A DNA stretch of 64,000 nt from Primorskyibacter sedentarius (lineage in GTDB: Bacteria; Pseudomonadota; Alphaproteobacteria; Rhodobacterales; Rhodobacteraceae): the NCBI RefSeq assembly GCF_004342065.1, contig NZ_SLZU01000004.1:1-64000 (forward strand). Direction: 5' to 3'. The position numbers and the translations under genes are program-made. Positions 58,385 through 64,000 of this stretch are shown piece by piece. The notes beneath the pieces were generated by a model, which did not search any database, was not told the origin of the DNA, and worked only from the letters and a program-made list of their open reading frames with translations. Every line of letters starts with the position of its first letter. Position 1 is the first letter of the stretch.

Positions 58385-61150
58385 ATGCTTGATGCAGAAC
58401 GCTTGATAACCTTCACCCTCGATGGCCGCGAAGTCACCGCATGTGAAACGGACACGATCTGGCAGGTCGCCAAGCGGGAAGGCACGGATATCCCGAACCT
58501 GTGCCACAAGGACCAGACCGGCTATCGCCCTGACGGAAATTGCCGCGCCTGCATGGTCGAGATCGACGGCGAACGTGTGCTGGCAGCATCCTGCTGTCGG
58601 GCGCCCACCGAAGGCATGGAAGTGCGCACCGACAGCGAGCGCGCCACGAAATCCCGCGCCATGGTGATGGAGCTTTTGCTCGCCGACCAACCCGCCCGCG
58701 ACGACGCCCATGATGCTAGCGCGCATCTGTGGGACATGGCCGAGGTCAATGGCGTGACCGAAAGCCGCTTCCCACCACTGGAGAAAGAGCGCATCCCCCT
58801 GCTGGATGACAGCCATGTCGCGATGCGGGTGAATCTTGATGCCTGCATCCAGTGCGGGCTTTGCGTGCGCGCTTGCCGAGAGGTTCAGGTCAATGACGTC
58901 ATCGGCATGGCGGGGCGCGGTCATGACTCCTATCCGACATTCGATCTGGCCGACCCGATGGGTGACAGCACCTGCGTGGCCTGCGGCGAATGCGTTCAGG
59001 CCTGCCCGACAGGTGCGCTATTGCCCGCGACGGTGGTCGATGACGCCCAGCACGGTGACAGCCGCGATTTCGACGAGGAGGTGAAATCGGTCTGCCCGTT
59101 CTGCGGTGTCGGTTGCCAGGTGTCGCTGAAGGTCAAGGACGGCAAGGTCAAATATGTCGAAGGCGTCAACGGGCCCGCCAACGAAGGGCGGCTCTGCGTC
59201 AAGGGGCGCTTTGGCTTTGATTACATCCACCATCCCCATCGCCTGACCAAACCGCTGATCCGCAGGGAAGGCGCCGAAAAGGGGCTGAATGTCGACCCGT
59301 CCAACCCCTTCACCCATTTCCGCGAAGCGACCTGGGAAGAGGCGCTTGATGCCGCCGCCGGTGGGCTTGCGCATCTGCGAGATACCCACGGCGGCGCGTC
59401 AGTTGCCGGCTTTGGCAGTGCAAAATGCACCAACGAAGAGGCTTACCTGTTTCAAAAGCTGATTCGTCAGGGCTTTGGCCACAACAATGTCGATCATTGC
59501 ACGCGGCTTTGCCATGCATCCTCTGTTGCGGCGCTGATGGAAAACGTGGGGTCCGGCGCGGTGACGGCCACGTTCAACGAAATCGAGAACGCGGATGTCG
59601 CCATTGTCATCGGGGCAAACCCGGTCGAAAACCATCCCGTCGCCGCCACCTATTTCAAACAATTCACCAAGCGCGGCGGCAAGCTGATCGTGATGGACCC
59701 GCGCGGCGTGGGGCTTCGCCGCTTTGCCACCCACATGCTGCAATTCCGCCCCGGTGCGGACGTGTCCCTGTTGAACGCGATCATGTCCGTGATTGTTGAG
59801 GAAGAGCTCTATGACAGAGCCTATATCGAGAAATTCACCGAAAACTGGGAGTCCGAAAAGCAGCATCTGGCGCAATTCACCCCCGAGGCGATGGAGGATT
59901 TCTGCGGTATTCCCGCCCAGACGATCCGCGAGGTTGCCCGAGAGTTTGCGGGCGCAAAGGCGGGCATGATCTTCTGGGGCATGGGCGTGTCGCAGCACAT
60001 TCACGGCACCGACAATTCGCGCTGCCTCATCAGTCTGGCCCTGATGACCGGCAACGTTGGCAAGCCCGGCGCGGGCCTGCACCCGTTGCGTGGGCAGAAC
60101 AACGTGCAGGGCGCGTCGGATGCGGGGCTCATCCCGATGTTCTTGCCAGATTACCAGGATGTCACGGACGACGGCGTGCGTGGCGCCTTCTCTGAGATCT
60201 GGAATACGGGCGACTTCAGCGCCGAAAAGGGCCTGACCGTGACCGAAATTCTGGATGCTGTGCATGCCGGGCAGATCAAGGGGATGTATGTGCTGGGCGA
60301 AAACCCGGCCATGTCTGATCCGGATGTGACCCATGCGCGCGAGGCGCTGGCCAGTCTGGAACATCTCGTGGTGCAGGATATCTTCCTGACCGAGACGGCG
60401 AATTATGCCGATGTCATCCTGCCAGCGGCGGCTTTCTACGAGAAAAACGGCACGGTCACAAATACCAACCGGCAGGTGCAGATCGGTCGCGCCGCCGTGT
60501 CCCCGCCGGGCGAGGCGCGCGAGGATTGGGCGATCACGCTGGAGCTGGCCAAACGGCTGGGCTTGGCGTGGGAGTACGACCACCCCTCGCAGGTCTTTGC
60601 CGAGATGAAGCGCGGCATGTCATCGCTCGACAACATCAGCTGGGACCGATTGGAAAATGTGGGGGCCGTGACCTATCCCAGCCTGTCACCCGAAGATCCG
60701 GGGCAGGCTATCGTCTTTGGCGACGGGTTCCCGCGAAGCGAAGGCCGGGCCCGTTTTACGCCTGCCAGTGTGATCGCGCCAGACGAGACCCCGGATGCCG
60801 AGTATCCAATGATCCTGACGACCGGCCGGCAGTTGGAGCATTGGCATACTGGGTCCATGACCCGGCGGTCCAAGGTGTTGGACGCGGTAGAACCGCAGGC
60901 CAACTGCTCGTTGCATCCGGGCACTCTGCGCAAGATGGGGGTCGAACCGGGGGGCAAGGTGCGGCTGGAAACGCGGCGCGGCAGCATCACGCTGATGGCG
61001 CGGGCTGATCGCGCGATTGCGCCCGATATGGTGTTCCTGCCCTTCGCCTATGTCGAGGCTGCGGCGAATATCCTGACAAACCCCGCACTGGATCCCTATG
61101 GCAAGATCCCGGAATTCAAGTTTGCGGCCGTTCGGGTCACCGCGGCCTGA
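58385..61150 (+). CDS. fdhF: formate dehydrogenase alpha subunit, Mo/W-bis-MGD, Cys-type
   Basis: A 921-residue catalytic subunit. It has an N-terminal 2Fe-2S domain (C40, C53, C56, C70), two 4Fe-4S ferredoxin motifs (C154/157/160/164 and C197/200/203/207), an MGD-proximal 4Fe-4S site (C237, C240, C244, C271) and the active site HCTRLCHAS (C376-H377), with Cys where some enzymes have selenocysteine. It oxidises formate to CO2 and passes electrons to the beta subunit and NAD+. The architecture fits soluble FDH1/FdsA enzymes. The separation from fdsB by 147 bases holding a repeat is unusual. Confidence 0.95.
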   Translation: MLDAERLITFTLDGREVTACETDTIWQVAKREGTDIPNLCHKDQTGYRPDGNCRACMVEIDGERVLAASCCRAPTEGMEVRTDSERATKSRAMVMELLLADQPARDDAHDASAHLWDMAEVNGVTESRFPPLEKERIPLLDDSHVAMRVNLDACIQCGLCVRACREVQVNDVIGMAGRGHDSYPTFDLADPMGDSTCVACGECVQACPTGALLPATVVDDAQHGDSRDFDEEVKSVCPFCGVGCQVSLKVKDGKVKYVEGVNGPANEGRLCVKGRFGFDYIHHPHRLTKPLIRREGAEKGLNVDPSNPFTHFREATWEEALDAAAGGLAHLRDTHGGASVAGFGSAKCTNEEAYLFQKLIRQGFGHNNVDHCTRLCHASSVAALMENVGSGAVTATFNEIENADVAIVIGANPVENHPVAATYFKQFTKRGGKLIVMDPRGVGLRRFATHMLQFRPGADVSLLNAIMSVIVEEELYDRAYIEKFTENWESEKQHLAQFTPEAMEDFCGIPAQTIREVAREFAGAKAGMIFWGMGVSQHIHGTDNSRCLISLALMTGNVGKPGAGLHPLRGQNNVQGASDAGLIPMFLPDYQDVTDDGVRGAFSEIWNTGDFSAEKGLTVTEILDAVHAGQIKGMYVLGENPAMSDPDVTHAREALASLEHLVVQDIFLTETANYADVILPAAAFYEKNGTVTNTNRQVQIGRAAVSPPGEAREDWAITLELAKRLGLAWEYDHPSQVFAEMKRGMSSLDNISWDRLENVGAVTYPSLSPEDPGQAIVFGDGFPRSEGRARFTPASVIAPDETPDAEYPMILTTGRQLEHWHTGSMTRRSKVLDAVEPQANCSLHPGTLRKMGVEPGGKVRLETRRGSITLMARADRAIAPDMVFLPFAYVEAAANILTNPALDPYGKIPEFKFAAVRVTAA

Positions 61151-61162
61151 TCGGCCAATTTC

Positions 61163-61240
61163 CCTACCCGCCCCGGGCTTGACCCGGGGCCTTGCGGCCC
61201 GCCCACCAGAAGGCCCCGGGTCAAGCCCGGGGCGGGTAGG
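61163..61240. repeat. perfect 31-base inverted repeat after the FDH alpha gene (REP-like)
   Basis: Arms 61163-61193 and 61210-61240 are exactly complementary around a 16-base spacer. The core (CCCGGGCTTGACCCGGG) is the same as in the repeat at 58289-58353. It lies between two convergent genes and could also stop transcription. Confidence 0.92.
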
Positions 61241-61242
61241 AC

Positions 61243-63216
61243 TCATTGAGCGGCCAGTGCCTCTTCGCTATCGGCAGCGGGCAGCCATACGCTGAACTCT
61301 GCGCCGCCCTTCGGACGGTTGCGAACGCTGATGCGCCCGCCAGCACGCTGAACCAGCGTTTGTGAGATTGACAGGCCGAGCCCTGTGCCAAGCCCGCGCT
61401 TGGTGGTGAAAAATGGGTCGAAAACAGAGGCGATGATATCCTCCGGCACGCCCGGCCCGGTATCGCGCACGATGAGGCAGGCACCTGGCACGCCGCTGTG
61501 CTCTTTCGGGATCAGCTCAAGCTCCAATTGGCCGTCGCGGCTCATGGCCTGTACGGCATTGACGATCAGATTGATGATGACCTGCTGCATCTCGCCCGCG
61601 TCCATGCAGACCAATGGCGCCGGGTGAAAGGTCGTCCTGACAGAGATCTCGCCCTTTGCGATCTCATGTTGGACAAGCACCAGGCAGTCGCGCACCACGA
61701 CCTTCAGATCACTCACCTGAGCCTGATCGCCGCCTTCGCCGGGGCCTGCGAAATGCAGCAACTTGCCCACGATGACAGAGATCCTCGCAACCTGATCGTC
61801 GATGAGGTCCAGTTCGGTCTTCACCGGTTCGGTGCCTGCACCCAGGGTTTCGCGGATAACATCGACATTGCCCTGAATGACGGCAACGGGGTTGTTGATC
61901 TCATGCGCGACGCCGGCTGTGATTTCCCCGATAGAGGCAAGCTTTTCGCTGACCACGAGTTGCCGGTAGGTGTCCTCCAGCTTGTCATTCGCCTCGCGCA
62001 GCTGGGCGGTGCGCTGATCGACACGCTGGTTCAACTCATCCGCCCAAGCGCGCAATCGGCGGTCCCGGTCCTGTACCTGATCCAGCAGATCGTCGAGGTG
62101 TCCTGCGACCTCTCCGATCTCGCCCTTTGCCTTGACTGGCCCGATGCGGGCCGAAAGATTGCCACTGCCGACGCGGCTCATCGTTTGGGTCATCCGCTCC
62201 AGTGGCGCGAAGATACCTTTGGCCATCCACAGAAATACCGGCGCCGACAGCGCCAGAACGGCCGCAAAGGCGCCCAGCATCCACAGGATCGCGTGCCGCT
62301 TGGCCGCCGTAAAAGGCGCCTCCAGAAAGCCGACATAGAGCATGCCGACGCGCTGCCCGCGACTGTCGGTCAGCGGCAAGTAGCCCGAGATGTACCAGTC
62401 GTTCACCACGAAGGCGCGGTCGAGCCATGTACGCCCTTCATCCAGTACCGTGCCGCGTACAATGGCAGACACCCGGGTGCCAAGCGCACGCACGTTTTCA
62501 AACAGACGCACATTGGTAGAGACGCGCACATCCTCCAGAAACAGCGTCGCAGTGCCCTGCCTTTCACCCCCGGTGACGGCGTTGAGATAGACCAGCGCGT
62601 TGATTGAATCGATGAAGTCGAGGTTGCGGTTCAGAAGGATGCCGCCCACGAGCACGCCGTGATGTCCGTCGAGGGCCACCGGCGTGGCGGAATGCACGAC
62701 CATGCCACGATCCTCGACCTTGCGGTCGGTGGGCACGGCGGCTTCTGTATCGATCAGGTCGATCCGGGCGCGGGTGGCCAAATCTCCCGGCAGTCGCGCC
62801 AGCTCTGTCGCGTCAAAAATGTCGATGCTGGTATCGGCGCGGCCCGCGAGCGCAGAGGCGATAACCGGCCAGCGTTGCGCTGCCGTATTGGCCTCCGGGC
62901 CCGGCAGGAAGGTCAGAAAGTCCAGCCCAAGTGCCGCCTGCTTGCGGCCGAAGAAATCTTGCTGCGCGGTTGCATCCCCACCCAGAACCCGCGCAAATTC
63001 AACCGATCCTGCGACGCCAAGCAGCTCTTCACCTGTGCCGGTCATCAGCCGTTCAAGATACTGCTCGGCAATGCGCAAATCGCTTTCGACGTTTGCGATC
63101 AACAGCTTGTCGTAATCGGTCGTCCAGCGGGTCATGCCGATAACCAGCAACAGCGGCATCAACAGGATCAGCGGGGCAAGCGCCAGTACAAGCAGGCGCA
63201 GACGGACAGAGGTCAT
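61243..63216 (-). CDS. membrane sensor histidine kinase
   Basis: A 657-residue kinase. A membrane helix (about 5-30), a large periplasmic sensor region of cache type (about 31-320), and a second helix (about 325-350) are followed by a HAMP linker and a short coiled coil. The dimerisation domain has the phospho-acceptor His438 in GVAHEINNPVAV, and the ATP-binding domain has VNAVQAM, DTGPGVP and GLGTGLGLSI. The kinase core resembles NtrB/DctB-type partners of sigma-54 activators. No response regulator gene is in the window. The start MTSVRLRL was chosen because it leads directly into the first helix. It is convergent with the formate dehydrogenase genes. Confidence 0.93.
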   Translation of the reverse strand: MTSVRLRLLVLALAPLILLMPLLLVIGMTRWTTDYDKLLIANVESDLRIAEQYLERLMTGTGEELLGVAGSVEFARVLGGDATAQQDFFGRKQAALGLDFLTFLPGPEANTAAQRWPVIASALAGRADTSIDIFDATELARLPGDLATRARIDLIDTEAAVPTDRKVEDRGMVVHSATPVALDGHHGVLVGGILLNRNLDFIDSINALVYLNAVTGGERQGTATLFLEDVRVSTNVRLFENVRALGTRVSAIVRGTVLDEGRTWLDRAFVVNDWYISGYLPLTDSRGQRVGMLYVGFLEAPFTAAKRHAILWMLGAFAAVLALSAPVFLWMAKGIFAPLERMTQTMSRVGSGNLSARIGPVKAKGEIGEVAGHLDDLLDQVQDRDRRLRAWADELNQRVDQRTAQLREANDKLEDTYRQLVVSEKLASIGEITAGVAHEINNPVAVIQGNVDVIRETLGAGTEPVKTELDLIDDQVARISVIVGKLLHFAGPGEGGDQAQVSDLKVVVRDCLVLVQHEIAKGEISVRTTFHPAPLVCMDAGEMQQVIINLIVNAVQAMSRDGQLELELIPKEHSGVPGACLIVRDTGPGVPEDIIASVFDPFFTTKRGLGTGLGLSISQTLVQRAGGRISVRNRPKGGAEFSVWLPAADSEEALAAQ

Positions 63217-63331
63217 ATGCAGGCTCTCCTCGGGCCGGGACAGCCTAAGCGCAAACCCGTCCCCTGCGCAAACACGCAACATGGCGGGACGGTCATTCCG
63301 ACCGGCCTTCGCTATGGGCCCAAAGTCGGAG

Positions 63332-63368
63332 CGGACAATTTGTCCGGCTTGCGACAAATCGATCTTTC
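63332..63368. promoter_or_regulatory. GACAA/TTGTC half-site cluster upstream of the tungstate permease gene
   Basis: CGGACAA-T-TTGTCCG (63332-63346) is a perfect 15-base palindrome. A further GACAA at 63353-63357 makes a third half-site with 8-base spacing. The group lies in the divergent region 63217-63428, between the kinase gene and the permease gene, about 70-100 bases before the permease start. Confidence 0.45.
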
Positions 63369-63428
63369 GGGCTGTAACCTCCGGGCCAGCTTTGCAAAAG
63401 TGGCGCGAATCGCGGGGGAGGATCGGCG

Positions 63429-64000
63429 ATGGTCGATCTATGGAGCGGGCTGAGCCAGGCGTTTTGGCTGGTCGTCACGCTGGATGCCGAATTGTTGGAG
63501 ATCGCGCTGCGCTCATTGCGGGTGACGCTGAGCGCGCTTGTCGTGGCATGCCTGATCGCCCTGCCGCTCGCCGGGCTGCTCGCCGTCCGCCGGTTTCGGC
63601 TGCGCCGTGCAGTGATAGCGATGCTGAACGCGCTGATGGGGCTGCCGCCGGTGGTGGTCGGGCTGGTGGTTTACGTCTTCCTGTCGCGTTCGGGGCCGCT
63701 GGGTGTGCTGGGGCTGCTCTTCACCCCGACGGCGATGATCATCGCGCAGGTCGTCATCATCGTGCCACTGATCGCCAGTATCGCGCACCAATCCCTGCGG
63801 GAGCTTTGGCAGGAATATCATGACCTGCTGATTTCGATGAATGTCACGCAGGGCCAGAAGATCCGCACATTGCTTTGGGATGCGCGCCGGGCCTTGCTGA
63901 CGGCGGCGCTGGCGGGCTTTGGCCGCGCTATAGGCGAGGTCGGGGCGATCATGATCGTGGGGGGCAATATCGACCACGCGACGCGGGTGTTGACCACGGC
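63429..64000 (+). CDS. tupB: tungstate ABC transporter permease TupB-like, incomplete at the right edge
   Basis: The first 190 codons of an inner-membrane permease with several helices and the EAA-type loop (GFGRAIGEVGAIMIVGGN) typical of TupB/tungstate-like importers. The N terminus (LSQAFWLVVTLDAELLEIALRSL) and ALMGLPPVVVGLVVYVFLSRSG are in keeping with TupB. A molybdate or sulfate permease is a less likely reading. The ATP-binding and binding-protein genes should follow to the right. Its presence beside a formate dehydrogenase suggests tungsten supply. Confidence 0.85.
   Translation, partial: MVDLWSGLSQAFWLVVTLDAELLEIALRSLRVTLSALVVACLIALPLAGLLAVRRFRLRRAVIAMLNALMGLPPVVVGLVVYVFLSRSGPLGVLGLLFTPTAMIIAQVVIIVPLIASIAHQSLRELWQEYHDLLISMNVTQGQKIRTLLWDARRALLTAALAGFGRAIGEVGAIMIVGGNIDHATRVLTT

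Noticed and set aside
58385-61150. selenocysteine formate dehydrogenase
   Set aside because: The active-site codon encodes Cys (HCTRLCHAS) and there is no in-frame TGA in the gene.

Overview
The window looks like the chromosome of an alphaproteobacterium of the order Rhodobacterales (Roseobacter/Rhodobacteraceae type). The case rests on high G+C throughout, dense operons with many 4-base ATGA/GTGA overlaps, and a gene set typical of that group: a homodimeric AceE pyruvate dehydrogenase with lipoyl domains on both E2 and E3, glnK-amtB, rimP-nusA-ylxR-infB, an Idi isomerase of the Rhodobacter type, and an NAD-linked molybdenum/tungsten formate dehydrogenase with its cofactor genes. I found no rRNA or tRNA gene and no CRISPR array.

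Layout. 1-2114 is mobile debris: an IS66-type element (tnpA, tnpB and a broken tnpC running off the left edge) abutting the remnant of a large serine recombinase. 2169-5772 is a tight minus-strand run: RidA-like, glycerophosphodiester phosphodiesterase, FemAB/GNAT-like acyltransferase, pterin carbinolamine dehydratase, MscS channel. 6015-9057 is a type I secretion ABC protein plus HlyD adaptor without a visible substrate. 9243-10599 is mlaA-mlaC and 10742-12916 a class A penicillin-binding protein. 13171-14865 is glnK-amtB, then mutL-rmuC, then the pyruvate dehydrogenase operon aceE-aceF-lpdA (18378-24104). 24184-33068 carries a TauE/SafE permease, radC, a substrate-binding/OmpA hybrid protein, secA, a parvulin isomerase, argJ and mutT. 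33212-33346 is a 44-residue ORF. 33453-38822 is the transcription/translation operon rimP-nusA-ylxR-infB.

38973-42185 encodes the most striking protein: a 1070-residue cytosolic reductive-dehalogenase-like protein fused to its own flavin reductase and [2Fe-2S] ferredoxin domains. It is followed by a divergent glutaryl-CoA dehydrogenase and a Na+/H+ antiporter with a cyclic-nucleotide-binding-like tail.

46371-50588 is a ynjB-ynjC-ynjD-ynjF-like group (an ABC importer of unknown cargo plus a CDP-alcohol phosphatidyltransferase), followed by idi. 51467-64000 is a formate/molybdenum-tungsten island: DUF2478 protein, fdhD-mobA-mobB-moeA (moeA carrying an extra N-terminal domain), a TusA-like protein, a two-subunit formate dehydrogenase (fused NuoE/NuoF-type beta, Cys-type alpha), a sensor histidine kinase and the start of a tungstate-type permease. 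Together these suggest a cytosolic NAD+-dependent formate dehydrogenase, possibly tungsten-loaded, with dedicated cofactor synthesis, sulfuration and metal uptake. Two related long inverted repeats bracket the alpha-subunit gene.

Functions are assigned from motifs and remembered family features. No database search was run.
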